Shown here: in pieces, positions 46,970 to 55,785 of the stretch
Layout of the letters: each line of letters starts with the position of its first letter
Position numbering within the stretch: position 1 is the stretch's first letter
Assembly: GCF_022288805.1 (NCBI RefSeq)
Contig: NZ_JAKOPM010000010.1
Location: 1-64,000, forward strand
Source: Corynebacterium yonathiae
GTDB taxonomy: Bacteria; Actinomycetota; Actinomycetes; Mycobacteriales; Mycobacteriaceae
DNA length: 64,000 bases
Direction of reading: 5' to 3'
Notes under the pieces: model-generated
Told to the model about the DNA's origin: nothing
What the model saw: the letters and a program-made list of their open reading frames with translations, nothing else
The model's database searches: none
Position numbers and translations under genes: made by a program

Positions 46970-48439
46970 CTATTTTTTCGAATCTCCGTTCAACAGGCCT
47001 TCGAAGGCATCGCGGGCGCGGCGCAGGTTTGCGCGCATGCCGGGCTTTTCATGCTCCTTGGGGGTGGATTCAACATTGAGGGCGGCGTCGAGGGAAGTGG
47101 AATCGCCGTCCGCGGAGACGTCGGCAAACGCGCCTTCTGGGGCTGCATAGTCCGGCATCTTGAGCCATGCCTCGCGCTTATAACGCCCTTGGTCTTCGGT
47201 GTAGCGGCCGATGAGATAACCAGCCACGGTAGAAAAGTCCAGATCCGCGGCGGTCTTTTCGCCCGACTGCAGCTTCATCATGTCTTGGCCGTAGCGGTAG
47301 GCCACCGCAAACATCGCGGCCGCCGGAACCGCGAGGAAGCCACCTATCAGTCCAAAGAGAGCTGAGCCTACCGTTACGGAAACCAGGACGATGACTGGGT
47401 GCAGGTCCATGGCCTTGGACTGCAGCCAGGGCGAGAGGACATTGCCTTCCAACTGCTGGACCAGCAACACTAGGCCGAGGACGAGCAGAGCCTTGGTGAC
47501 GCCAAGGGAGACCAATGCGATGGTGACGGAGAGGGCGCCGGCCACGATCGCGCCGACGAAAGGAATGAAGCCCGCGATAAAGGTGATGATCGCCAAAGCC
47601 ATGGCCAGCGGAACGCCGATAAGGGCGAGGCCGACGCCGATAAAGACGGCGTCGACAAGCGAGACAACTGCTTGCGCGCGAATGAAGCCGCCCAGCGTAT
47701 TCCAGGCGCGAGTAAGCAGCTCAGTAAGGTGCCAGCCGGCGCGCTTGCCCGTGGCATCGCGCAGCCAAGGAAGGAACTTGGCGCCGTCCTTCAAGAAGAA
47801 GAAGGTCAGCACCAGCACGATGAAGAGCGTGACCAAGATGGACGTGGCGGTGCCGATGCCGGTAAAGACCGAGCCTGCGATGGCGCCGGCACGTTGCTGC
47901 AGCCAGGACGCCGCCTCGTCGATGTAGCTACTCATGTCATCGCTATCGAGGTTAAGCGGTGGGCCCTGGGCCCAGAGCTGCAGGCTTTGGATGCCGGAGA
48001 CCGTCTGCAAATACAGTGACCGGGATTGCCGCATGAAATCTGGGGCAACAAACGCAATGAGGCCGCCAACAGCCGTGAAAGAAACCAAAATGGTTACGGC
48101 GGCCGCCAACGCGGCGGGAAGGCCAATATTGCGCAGCTTCTTCGCCACCGGCGCCAGAACGGTGCAAATAATAAGGGCCAAAAGCACCGGCAAAAGGCCC
48201 TGCCAGAAGTTACCTAGCAAATGGTAGAGGGCGTAGAGGAAAACGCAGATGATGAGCAGCCGAACGGCCCATAGGGAGGCGGACTTAACCACCTCGCCGG
48301 CGATGACGGAGCGGTCTACCTGATCACCCGGTGGATGTGGGGATACATCTTCCAGCTTGCTGGTGTCGAAGCTTTCATCAAACTTATCGCCCAAGCCCGC
48401 TTGAGGGTCATCGGGCAGCGGTTGGTTATCAGAATTCAC
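46970..48439 (-). CDS. AI-2E transporter family membrane protein
   Basis: This encodes 489 aa with eight or so hydrophobic segments between about residues 45 and 370, arranged as in the AI-2E/PerM family (now largely seen as transporters of varied substrates). Recognisable blocks are LTFFFLKDGAKFLPWL and FIPFVGAIVAGALSVTIAL. Both termini are long and hydrophilic; the C-terminal 110 residues are charged. Substrate unknown. It is divergent from ychF with only about 45 bp between. Confidence 0.88.
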   Translation of the reverse strand: MNSDNQPLPDDPQAGLGDKFDESFDTSKLEDVSPHPPGDQVDRSVIAGEVVKSASLWAVRLLIICVFLYALYHLLGNFWQGLLPVLLALIICTVLAPVAKKLRNIGLPAALAAAVTILVSFTAVGGLIAFVAPDFMRQSRSLYLQTVSGIQSLQLWAQGPPLNLDSDDMSSYIDEAASWLQQRAGAIAGSVFTGIGTATSILVTLFIVLVLTFFFLKDGAKFLPWLRDATGKRAGWHLTELLTRAWNTLGGFIRAQAVVSLVDAVFIGVGLALIGVPLAMALAIITFIAGFIPFVGAIVAGALSVTIALVSLGVTKALLVLGLVLLVQQLEGNVLSPWLQSKAMDLHPVIVLVSVTVGSALFGLIGGFLAVPAAAMFAVAYRYGQDMMKLQSGEKTAADLDFSTVAGYLIGRYTEDQGRYKREAWLKMPDYAAPEGAFADVSADGDSTSLDAALNVESTPKEHEKPGMRANLRRARDAFEGLLNGDSKK

Positions 48440-48486
48440 CCCACCATCTTGCCTTAAAAGAAGGCGGGTGCGTTAGGATTGGCCCC

Positions 48487-49572
48487 GTGAGTCTTACACT
48501 AGGAATCGTCGGCCTGCCCAATGTGGGCAAGTCCACTTTGTTTAATGCCCTGACCCGTTCCGAGATCCTGGCGGCGAACTACCCGTTTGCCACCATCGAG
48601 CCCAACGTGGGCCTGGTGGAGCTGCCGGATTCCCGCTTGACCCAACTGGCGGAGATGTTTAACTCTGAGCGCATCCTTCCTGCCACCGTGTCCTTCGTGG
48701 ACATCGCCGGCATCGTCTCCGGCGCTTCGCAGGGTGAAGGTATGGGCAACGCGTTCCTAGCCAATATCCGTGAGGCAGACGCCATTTGTCAGGTAGTGCG
48801 CGCCTTCTCTGATGACAATGTCATTCACGTCGATGGCAAGGTGGACCCGCGCAACGATATCTCCGTTATTAATACCGAGCTCATTCTTGCGGATCTCCAG
48901 ACCATCGAAAAGGCCCTGCCGCGCCTGGAAAAGGATGCGCGCAAGAATAAGGATTTGGCCGCCGAGGTGGAAGCAACCAAGAAGGCCCAGGAGATTCTGG
49001 AAGATGATCGCACCCTCTTCGCCGCGGCGAAGGAAGGCGAGATTGACCTCGCACTCGTGCGCGATCTGCACCTGATGACGGCTAAGCCCTTCCTCTATGT
49101 CTTCAATTCGGATGAAGCAGTGCTTACCGACGACGCTAAGAAGGAAGAACTCCGCCAGCTCGTCGCCCCGGCTGAGGCCGTATTCCTCGATGCGCAGACC
49201 GAAACCGAGCTGCTCGAGCTAGAAGAAGACGAAGCCCGTGAGTTGCTCGAGGCCGTAGGCCAAGATGAGCCGGGCCTAGCCACCCTGGCTAAGGCAGGAT
49301 TTGCCACCTTGGGGCTGCAGACCTACCTCACCGCCGGGGAGAAGGAGGCCCGTGCGTGGACCATTAAGCAGGGCTCTGCCGCACCACAGGCAGCTGGAGT
49401 CATCCACACCGATTTTGAAAAGAAGTTCATTAAGGCCGAGATCGTTTCCTTCGATGACCTTGTAGCCGCTGGCTCCATGGCTGAGGCTCGTGCGCATGGC
49501 AAGGTCCGCCAAGAGGGTAAGGACTACATCATGCAGGACGGCGATGTATGCGACTTTAAGATCGGCGGCTAA
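48487..49572 (+). CDS. ychF: YchF/OLA1-type GTPase
   Basis: This encodes 361 aa. The G1 loop is GLPNVGKSTLFNALT (about residue 9), followed by NYPFATIEPNVG and G3 DIAGIVSGASQGEG. The G4 motif is non-canonical (YVFNSDEA rather than NKxD), as expected for the ATP-binding YchF/OLA1 branch. The C-terminal TGS domain includes VIHTDFEKKFIKAEIV. It associates with ribosomes. GTG 48487 is the family-consistent start. Confidence 0.96.
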   Translation: MSLTLGIVGLPNVGKSTLFNALTRSEILAANYPFATIEPNVGLVELPDSRLTQLAEMFNSERILPATVSFVDIAGIVSGASQGEGMGNAFLANIREADAICQVVRAFSDDNVIHVDGKVDPRNDISVINTELILADLQTIEKALPRLEKDARKNKDLAAEVEATKKAQEILEDDRTLFAAAKEGEIDLALVRDLHLMTAKPFLYVFNSDEAVLTDDAKKEELRQLVAPAEAVFLDAQTETELLELEEDEARELLEAVGQDEPGLATLAKAGFATLGLQTYLTAGEKEARAWTIKQGSAAPQAAGVIHTDFEKKFIKAEIVSFDDLVAAGSMAEARAHGKVRQEGKDYIMQDGDVCDFKIGG

Positions 49573-49699
49573 TTCCAGCCGGTCTGAGCTTGGTTTTGGC
49601 GGTGGGCGAGGGGCTTGTCCGCAGAAGCGAAAAGAAGGTAGCGAAGACGAAACTTCCGCGTTACTGTGGGCGGCGCACCCGAACAAAGGAGGTTGCAAC

Positions 49700-50233
49700 A
49701 TGGCTGAACTAGATAACAAGACCATTGCCATCATCGCTACCGATGGCTTCGAAGACTCTGAGCTGACCTCCCCGTTGGAGGCCGTGAAGAACGCCGGCGC
49801 TACCGTGCGTGTCCTCGCCCCAGAGGCCGGCACCATTACCGGCAAGAAGGGTACGGAGATTTCCGTTGACGCCGCTACCGCTGACTCCACTGGCGAGTCT
49901 TTCGACGGCATTATTCTGCCTGGCGGCACCGATAACGCCGACCTCATCCGCTTGGATAAGGCTGCGGTGGAAATCGTGCGCAACCACATGAGCAAGGATC
50001 TGCCGCTCGGCGCCATCTGCCACGGCGCATGGATCCTGGCTGATGCTGAAGCCCTCAAGGGCCGCACCCTGACGTCCTTCCCGTCCCTGCAGACCGACCT
50101 GCGCAATGCAGGTGCCACCTGGGTAGATGAGGAAGTCCACTGCGACCAGGGCTTGGTCTCGTCCCGCACTCCAGATGACCTGCCAGCCTTTAACGCCAAG
50201 CTGGTAGAAGAGTTTGCAGAGGGCCAGCACTAA
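49700..50233 (+). CDS. DJ-1/PfpI-type glutamine amidotransferase-like protein
   Basis: This encodes 177 aa. The nucleophile elbow LGAICHGAWILADA (Cys about residue 109) and EDSELTSPLEAVKNAG near the N-terminus match the PfpI/YhbO/YraA group, linked to stress resistance and protein or nucleotide deglycation. AAAGGAGG precedes the ATG at the ideal distance. The gene is monocistronic, ending in a strong terminator. Confidence 0.92.
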   Translation: MAELDNKTIAIIATDGFEDSELTSPLEAVKNAGATVRVLAPEAGTITGKKGTEISVDAATADSTGESFDGIILPGGTDNADLIRLDKAAVEIVRNHMSKDLPLGAICHGAWILADAEALKGRTLTSFPSLQTDLRNAGATWVDEEVHCDQGLVSSRTPDDLPAFNAKLVEEFAEGQH

Positions 50234-50248
50234 AGCTTCACGAATTTA

Positions 50249-50276
50249 AGCCACGGGAGTTTCCCGTGGCTTTTTC
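50249..50276 (+). terminator. Terminator of the DJ-1/PfpI gene
   Basis: AGCCACGGGA, loop, TCCCGTGGCT and TTTTT: a classic intrinsic terminator. Confidence 0.93.
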
Positions 50277-50319
50277 GATCTTGCGCCGGTGTCACATGCC
50301 CTATAAAGTTAGGATTTCC

Positions 50320-50448
50320 AGAAGGGGAGTAGTTCCCTCGGTTAATTCCGAGATGACTGGTCGACATACTGGCGTTTAGCCCGGCCAGCCAGCGCCCGCA
50401 GTGCCCGCGGCCGTGAACGAGACCTTCGGTCCGCAACCGAACCGAAGG
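50320..50448 (+). ncRNA. yybP-ykoY manganese riboswitch in the CDF leader
   Basis: The leader has the ordered hallmark blocks of the class: GGGGAGTAG (50324-50332), GTCGACATACTGGC (about 50360), a variable GC-rich arm, and CGAGACC (about 50417). After that, CCTTCGGT can pair with ACCGAAGG (about 50440-50447), which directly abuts the ribosome binding site GGGAGAAG. This suggests control of translation, with Mn2+ binding exposing the site. The family senses Mn2+ and often drives exporters. Confidence 0.85.
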
Positions 50449-50459
50449 GAGAAGTGACT

Positions 50460-51371
50460 ATGTCCTCCATAGGCTCAGAGCAGCGCATTCTTGAGCGCTT
50501 CATGCAGCTATCCATCGCCGCCGCTGTGGCTACCATCATCCTCAAGGCCTTGGCCGCTTGGTTTACCGGCTCGGTGGGCTTCCTCTCTGATGCCTTCGAA
50601 TCCCTCGTGAATCTCGTCGCGGCCGTCGCCGGCTTTTATGCCCTCCGGATTGCCTCTAAGCCGGCCGACGATAACCACCAGTTTGGCCACGGCAAAGCCG
50701 AGTATGTCTCCGCCTTGGTAGAGGGCGCAATGATTTTTATTGCGGCCGGCATGATCGTGTACACGGCGATCCAACGCTTCTTTGTTCCGCAGCCGATTGA
50801 AGAGCCGGGCTGGGGCTTGGCGTTGTCAACCCTTTCGTCCGTGCTCAACGGCGCGGTGGGCATCGCGCTCATACATGCAGGTAAGCGCTACCGTTCCGCC
50901 ACCTTGGAGGCGGATGGGCACCATTTGCTTACCGACGTCTGGACTTCCGTCGGCGTCCTTGTCGGCATCGCCGCCGTATTCCTTACTGGCTGGTGGTGGC
51001 TGGATCCTGTAGTGGCGCTCGCAGTGGGCATCAATATCTTATGGACGGGCTATAGCCTCCTGCGCGATTCGGTGAGTAGCCTGCTTTCTGAGGCGCTTCC
51101 CGACGACGAGCGTCAGAACATTAGGCAGCTCCTAGCTCGGTTGGAGCAGGAACACTCGGTAAACTTCACGGATCGTCGCACCGTGGCCTCTGGCCGCCAG
51201 CGGTTGGTGTACCTGACCATGGAGGTGCCAGGGGAGTGGAGCGTCATGCACTCCCACGAGGTTGCAGACGCAGTGGAAATTGCCCTCGACGAGCTTTACC
51301 CAGGCTGCAGTGCGTTCATCCATGTGGAACCAGCCGGCCTGGAAAATCGGCGTCCGTACCTATTCCGCTAA
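50460..51371 (+). CDS. Cation diffusion facilitator, probable Mn2+ exporter
   Basis: This encodes 303 aa with six membrane helices then a cytoplasmic domain (about residue 210 on, ending with VMHSHEVADAVEIALDELYPG and FIHVEPAG). The transport-site ligands appear in helix 2 (FESLVN) and helix 5 (DGHHLLTDVW); Asn where zinc transporters have Asp in helix 2 argues against a plain zinc exporter. The yybP-ykoY riboswitch upstream argues for Mn2+ efflux (inference). ATG 50460 has GGGAGAAG at seven bases or so. Confidence 0.92.
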   Translation: MSSIGSEQRILERFMQLSIAAAVATIILKALAAWFTGSVGFLSDAFESLVNLVAAVAGFYALRIASKPADDNHQFGHGKAEYVSALVEGAMIFIAAGMIVYTAIQRFFVPQPIEEPGWGLALSTLSSVLNGAVGIALIHAGKRYRSATLEADGHHLLTDVWTSVGVLVGIAAVFLTGWWWLDPVVALAVGINILWTGYSLLRDSVSSLLSEALPDDERQNIRQLLARLEQEHSVNFTDRRTVASGRQRLVYLTMEVPGEWSVMHSHEVADAVEIALDELYPGCSAFIHVEPAGLENRRPYLFR

Positions 51372-51886
51372 GACTTAATCTTCTCAGCTTTCTGCCGACA
51401 GCTGAGGTGAATGCGCACTAGACCAATATGTGTGTAGGCCTGTTCGGGTGTACGGTCCTGTATACCGCCTGTGGATATTGGGAGAAAAAGTACACCCTCG
51501 TTAAAGAACTCTGTGGGGGTAGCTGTCACCGCATTTTGGGGGTGTGGTGAACAGTGGACGATTTGGAGATCGTGAGGGGGTGCGTCTAGGGCACTGCAGG
51601 CGAGAGAATCGACATCCGCTTTCCGCAGTTCGGGTGCTTATGGTGCAGATTTTCCAATGTTACAGAACTGTTACTAACCGTTCTGAGCTGCATGAAGCTT
51701 GGATATGGTGAACAAAATCGAGAAAAATCTCCGCTAGCGGTCGAAAAATTTTGATTTCTCCGTATGGTGGTTGTCACAGCAATCAATTGGAGATTTTCAC
51801 CCCCACACTCCACGTGGCGGGGTTAGAAAATGTCCTTTTGTTTGGTTGAAGATAGCTATACCAATAGCAGAAAGGATTTACTGACA
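51372..51886 (+). other. Long non-coding region upstream of the PRC-barrel gene
   Basis: There are about 515 bp with no supportable gene. It contains an 8-bp inverted repeat (GGGTGTAC at 51446, GTACACCC at 51490), a 10-bp palindrome CCGCTAGCGG (51731) inside an AT-rich stretch with repeated AAAAAT/ATTTTT blocks, and a likely promoter region close to the gene (GTTTGGTTGAAGATAGC around 51839-51855). A long 5' leader or an unannotated small RNA is possible. Confidence 0.45.
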
Positions 51887-52795
51887 ATGGGTAAGAACAT
51901 TAAGGACCTCTTTAACGCAACCGCATACGACAAGAACGGCGAGAAGCTGGGCGACGTTAACGAGGTATTCGTTGATGACCAGTCCGGCCAGCCTACCTTC
52001 GTTGAAGTTAACCACGGCCTGTTCGGCATGAGCTCCAGCCTGGTTCCGCTGCGTGGACACGACTTCTCCGGCGATGACCTGAAGCTGGGCTTCTCCAAGG
52101 ACCGTATCAAGGATGCTCCGGACTTCGACTCCGATAAGCCGCTGACCCCTGAAGCACAGTCCGATATCTTCAAGCACTACGGTCTGGATAACGCACGCGA
52201 CGTTACCGACTACAAGGATTCCAACCTTGACTCCAAGCGCGACGTTCAGGCTGGCGCTGACAAGGATCACAACCTGACCGCAGGTGCTGGCGCTGCTGGT
52301 GCAGGCGTTGCTGGTGCACATGCTGACGAGAAGAAGGCAGACACCCACACCACCGATGCCGCTGCTACCGAGCGCAAGGCTGGCGTAGCTGATGACGCTG
52401 CAGCTGCACGCACCAACAACGATGGCGAGCTCATCCGTTCCGAGGAGCAGCTCAACGTCAACAAGGAGCGCGTGGCTACCGGTGAGGCTCGCCTGCGCAA
52501 GTACGTTGTGACTGACACCGAGAGCGTCGAGGTTCCGGTCGAGCGCGAAGAGGTTCGCGTCGAGCGCACTCCGATCAACGCTGAGGATGCCAAGAACTAC
52601 AACGGCGCTATCTCCGGTGACTCCGAGGAAGCTTCCGTCACCCTGCACGAGGAGCGCGTAAACGTGAACAAGGAAACCGTTCCGGTTGAGAAGATCAACC
52701 TGAAGAAGGACACCGTTCGCGACACCGAGACTCACACTGAGGAGCTGCGCAAGGAGCAGATCGACACCGATGGTGTTGACGGCCTCAAGAAGTAA
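51887..52795 (+). CDS. PRC-barrel plus DUF2382 (YsnF/AvaK-like) stress protein
   Basis: This encodes 302 aa. A PRC-barrel domain is N-terminal (about residues 1-90; NATAYDKNGEKLGDVNEVFVD). An Ala/Asp/His-rich linker spans about 110-175. The C-terminal DUF2382 half has two related blocks, IRSEEQLNVNKERVATGEARL and LHEERVNVNKETVPVEKINL, alternating basic and acidic. Such proteins occur in stress regulons (Bacillus ysnF); mechanism unknown. GAAAGGA precedes ATG 51887. The codon use is strongly biased to preferred codons, which suggests high expression. Confidence 0.88.
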   Translation: MGKNIKDLFNATAYDKNGEKLGDVNEVFVDDQSGQPTFVEVNHGLFGMSSSLVPLRGHDFSGDDLKLGFSKDRIKDAPDFDSDKPLTPEAQSDIFKHYGLDNARDVTDYKDSNLDSKRDVQAGADKDHNLTAGAGAAGAGVAGAHADEKKADTHTTDAAATERKAGVADDAAAARTNNDGELIRSEEQLNVNKERVATGEARLRKYVVTDTESVEVPVEREEVRVERTPINAEDAKNYNGAISGDSEEASVTLHEERVNVNKETVPVEKINLKKDTVRDTETHTEELRKEQIDTDGVDGLKK

Positions 52796-52807
52796 AAGCG
52801 CATAGCT

Positions 52808-52845
52808 AAACGCCCGCAAGGATTACCTTGCGGGCGTTTCTTTTT
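52808..52845. terminator. Terminator between the PRC-barrel and symporter genes
   Basis: AAACGCCCGCAAGG, loop ATTA, CCTTGCGGGCGTTT, then CTTTTT; on the minus strand the stem ends in AAACG/CGTTT and can also stop the convergent symporter transcript. Confidence 0.9.
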
Positions 52846-52863
52846 GCCTTTTAGGAGACTGGT

Positions 52864-54225
52864 TTAAGCCTTGACTCCGATGGTCTCGGCCGAGTCAGAA
52901 TCCATAATGTGCTTGACGCCGTTCTCGGCAGCATCCCAGGTTGCTTTGTCCTGGATGCCGGCGCGCTTAGCCACGATGGTGGCGCACAGCACCTGTCCGG
53001 TGACGTTGAGTGCGGTACGGCCCATGTCAATGATTGGCTCGATGGCAAGCAGGAGACCAACACCGGCCAGTGGCAGGCCGAGCGTAGAAAGCGTCAGGGT
53101 GAGCATCACCGTTGCGCCGGTGGTGCCTGCGGTAGCGGCGGAACCGATAACGGACACGAAGATGATGAGCAGGTACTGGGTGAAGTCAAGGTCGATGCCA
53201 TAGAACTGGGAGACGAAGATGGCAGCGATGGCTGGGTATACGGAAGCGCAGCCATCCATCTTGGTAGTCGCGCCCAGCGGAATAGCAAAGGAAGCGTACT
53301 CGGATGGAACGCCCATAGCCTTTTCACTGAATCGCTCGGTAGCTGGCATGACGCCCATCGAAGAACGGGTGACAAAGCCCAGGGAGGTCACGGGCCACAC
53401 GCGCTTGAAGAAGCCGATGACCGGGATCTTGTTGAATTTCAGTACTGCCGGGTAGACCACGGCAAATACCAGGCCCATGCCGACGTACATGGCCAAGACG
53501 AACTTGCCCAGCGAGCCCAGTGCATCCCAGCCGTAGGTAGCTACGGCCTTACCGATGAGGGCCGCGGTGCCAATCGGGGCAAGGCGGATAATCCACCAAA
53601 GGATGACCTGAATGACCTTCAGAAAGGACTCGGTAAAGCGCAGGAAAGGCTCAGCAGACTTGCCGGTCTTGACGGCGGCGATACCAATGGCCAGCGAGAT
53701 GACGAGGAGCTGGAGGGCGCCAAAGCTGAGGGATACTTCGCCGTCGGAAAGCGAGGCGGTAAGGCCCATGAAGTTCTGGGGCAGAAGCTGCTCAAAGAAC
53801 GCGGTCCACGAGCCGACGTGGGAAGGATCCTGCGCGGTGGCAGCATCGATGCTCGTGCCGATGCCCGGCTTCATCACGACGGCGACGATGATGCCCGTCA
53901 GGACGGAGAAGAATGCGGTGATGGCGAACCATACAAGCGTGGAAATTGCCAGGGACGCGGCGTTGGCGACCTTGCGCAGATTAGCGACGGAGGTAACAAC
54001 AGCGGCGAAGATCAGTGGCGGGATCATCACCTTAAGCAGCTGGACGTAGGCGCTGCCGACGCCCGTGAGCAGGGTGGTCAACCAGCCCGGGTTATCTGGG
54101 TCGGTATCCATGCCGGAGGCAATGAAGCCCAGGATAAGGCCGATGATGAGGCCCGCGATGACCTGAGCACCGAATCCCGTGGCCCAGCCGGGAAGCTTGG
54201 AGCGCGAAGATTCTTGTTGAGACAT
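52864..54225 (-). CDS. Dicarboxylate/amino acid:cation symporter (DAACS family)
   Basis: This encodes 453 aa of the GltP/GltT/DctA fold with about eight helices and two hairpins. The substrate-binding signatures are visible: the Ser-rich/Thr loop GFVTRSSMGVMPAT (HP1), TTKMDGCASVYPAIAAIF in place of the NMDGT block, and GTTGATVMLTLTLSTLGLPLAGVG (HP2 and helix 8). It is likely a Na+- or H+-coupled importer of glutamate or C4-dicarboxylates. GATTCCTTTG-like spacing precedes the ATG. The 280 bp upstream holds a REP-like repeat. Confidence 0.92.
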   Translation of the reverse strand: MSQQESSRSKLPGWATGFGAQVIAGLIIGLILGFIASGMDTDPDNPGWLTTLLTGVGSAYVQLLKVMIPPLIFAAVVTSVANLRKVANAASLAISTLVWFAITAFFSVLTGIIVAVVMKPGIGTSIDAATAQDPSHVGSWTAFFEQLLPQNFMGLTASLSDGEVSLSFGALQLLVISLAIGIAAVKTGKSAEPFLRFTESFLKVIQVILWWIIRLAPIGTAALIGKAVATYGWDALGSLGKFVLAMYVGMGLVFAVVYPAVLKFNKIPVIGFFKRVWPVTSLGFVTRSSMGVMPATERFSEKAMGVPSEYASFAIPLGATTKMDGCASVYPAIAAIFVSQFYGIDLDFTQYLLIIFVSVIGSAATAGTTGATVMLTLTLSTLGLPLAGVGLLLAIEPIIDMGRTALNVTGQVLCATIVAKRAGIQDKATWDAAENGVKHIMDSDSAETIGVKA

Positions 54226-54364
54226 AAAGATTCCTTTGAAAATAAAAATGGACAGAGTGGACTATTTTCCAGATACTGTCCTGTTCAACTTCAACATCGC
54301 TCAGCTTATTCCTTCTACGTCTGTAGGTACAAAGTGCGAGTGCTTTGCCGTAGGCGCAACCTCG

Positions 54365-54426
54365 CCTTTCGTGCTCACGGAAAGGTGGATTTGCGCTGGT
54401 TTTATGGTGCTGGTGAGCGCGAAGGG
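54365..54426. repeat. REP-like palindromic repeat, copy 1
   Basis: Left arm CCTTTCGTGCTCAC (54365-54378) and right arm GTGAGCGCGAAGG (from 54413) form an inverted repeat with a ~34-nt centre, followed by GGAGGGAG. It lies between the divergent symporter and nuclease genes. Related copies occur at 55599 and 61527. Confidence 0.72.
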
Positions 54427-54505
54427 AGGGAGCCCGAGCTGCCACGTGTGTCCCATTGCTAACTTTAAGTAGCTACTCTCTTTATCTTTCTCAGGAGGAA
54501 CATTC

Positions 54506-55588
54506 ATGGGCTGGGTTAAACCTCTCCTTGGCATTTTCGCAGTTGGCGCAGTGGCTTCCGTTGCTTTAGGCGGCGGTGACGAAGATACTGTGGTGGTCAA
54601 TCGAGTGATCGATGGCGACACCATTGACGTCGACATAGACGGCGAAAATACCCGCGTTCGGCTACTTAATATTGATACGCCGGAAATCGGCCATAACGGC
54701 GAACCGAGTGAGTGCCTCGCGGAGGAAGCGAAGCAGTACTTGGAAGGACGGCTGCCAAAGGGGAAGGAGGTTCGGTTGGAATATGACTCCGAGCGGACTG
54801 ACAAGTATGGCCGCACTCTTGCCGGTGTCTTTATTGACGATGACTTCATTAACGCGGATGTCGCGGCCGAAGGGCTGGCCACGGCGGTTGTATTTGGCGG
54901 AAACGACAAGTTTTACGACGAAGTGCACAATGCCGAACGCGGCCCTAAAGAGGCCGGCGAAGGGATCTTTGGGGTCTCGGACGAGTGCAAGGTTTCCAGC
55001 GATGAGGACATGGCCGAGGCGCTTAGCGGCGCTGAAGCTGCGGCGGCAGCATTTGCAGCTTTCGGGGAAGCTGATATTGCAGGGTACGAGGATGTATTGG
55101 ACAAGTCAGCAGCTGCGAAGGCCGGATTAGCGGTTCTGACTCGCCACAAAGATGATCGAAGCACCTTCCAGAAAGCAGCGTATCCGGATGCTCCCAAGGA
55201 GATTGCCGCGAAGAAGGAACGCGAGCTTGAGGGGAAGGAGAAACAAACCCGCGAAGAGCTCGAGAAATTGGAGGAGAAAGAGCGAGAGGAAGAGAGGCGT
55301 GAAAAGGAGCGCCAGGAAGAAGAACGCCGCCGTGTAGAGCAGCGGCAAGAAGAGATTCGCCAGCAGGAACGCGACGCGCCGGAAGTAGAGGTAGCGGAGC
55401 AGCCAACGCATGACAAGGTGGCTGACTATAAAGCCCCTGAGCAGCAGCCCGCACCTCAGCCGGCGTCGGTGGTCGATAACTACACTGGGTGCCGCGCTTA
55501 TGGTGGAAACTATGCCATGACGTCAGTAGATAAGAATGGACGTTCATACGCGAAGATCGACTGCACTACCAAGCAACAGATCGGTTAG
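54506..55588 (+). CDS. Membrane-anchored thermonuclease with coiled-coil tail
   Basis: This encodes 360 aa. A short N-terminal hydrophobic segment (about 5-22) leads into a staphylococcal-nuclease domain (about 28-165) with the expected active-site residues: VIDGDTIDVDI, VRLLNIDTPEIG and TDKYGRTLAG. A long charged coiled coil follows (about 230-300, Glu/Arg/Lys repeats), then a Pro-rich linker and a small C-terminal module with two Cys (TGCRAYGGNYAM; KIDCTTKQ). It is probably a secreted or surface-tethered nuclease. The last ~40 residues resemble excalibur-like small domains only loosely. Confidence 0.88.
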   Translation: MGWVKPLLGIFAVGAVASVALGGGDEDTVVVNRVIDGDTIDVDIDGENTRVRLLNIDTPEIGHNGEPSECLAEEAKQYLEGRLPKGKEVRLEYDSERTDKYGRTLAGVFIDDDFINADVAAEGLATAVVFGGNDKFYDEVHNAERGPKEAGEGIFGVSDECKVSSDEDMAEALSGAEAAAAAFAAFGEADIAGYEDVLDKSAAAKAGLAVLTRHKDDRSTFQKAAYPDAPKEIAAKKERELEGKEKQTREELEKLEEKEREEERREKERQEEERRRVEQRQEEIRQQERDAPEVEVAEQPTHDKVADYKAPEQQPAPQPASVVDNYTGCRAYGGNYAMTSVDKNGRSYAKIDCTTKQQIG

Positions 55589-55598
55589 GTACCCTCGT

Positions 55599-55663
55599 CC
55601 TTCGCGCTCACGGGCAGGCTCCCGAGTACTTGGACCACCATTCCCGGTGAGCGTGAGGGAAGG
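55599..55663. repeat. REP-like palindromic repeat, copy 2, at the IS110 boundary
   Basis: Left arm CCTTCGCGCTCACGGG (55599-55614) and right arm CCCGGTGAGCGTGAGGGAAGG (about 55643-55663, one-base bulges) make an inverted repeat. The right arm runs directly into the left end of the IS110-like element. Confidence 0.72.
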
Positions 55664-55785
55664 GGGGTGTCCCTATGTTTTTGTCAAGTGCCAGACCGAT
55701 GTTGACGAGCACAGTCTTGGGAGTAGTTTCTTAGGCGTGCCTAGGAGCCGGCCAGCGTGTGCTGGTCGGCTTCGTCTTTGGGGCT

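Noticed and set aside
51878..52819. A 313-codon minus-strand frame opposite the PRC-barrel gene
   Set aside because: The plus strand has a clear domain structure, ribosome binding site and strong codon bias; the antisense frame has none of these.
52909..54462. A 517-codon open frame on the plus strand opposite the symporter gene
   Set aside because: It is antisense to a clear DAACS transporter, rich in Gly/Asp/Arg/His as expected for the complement of membrane-protein codons, and lacks a ribosome binding site or any family motif.
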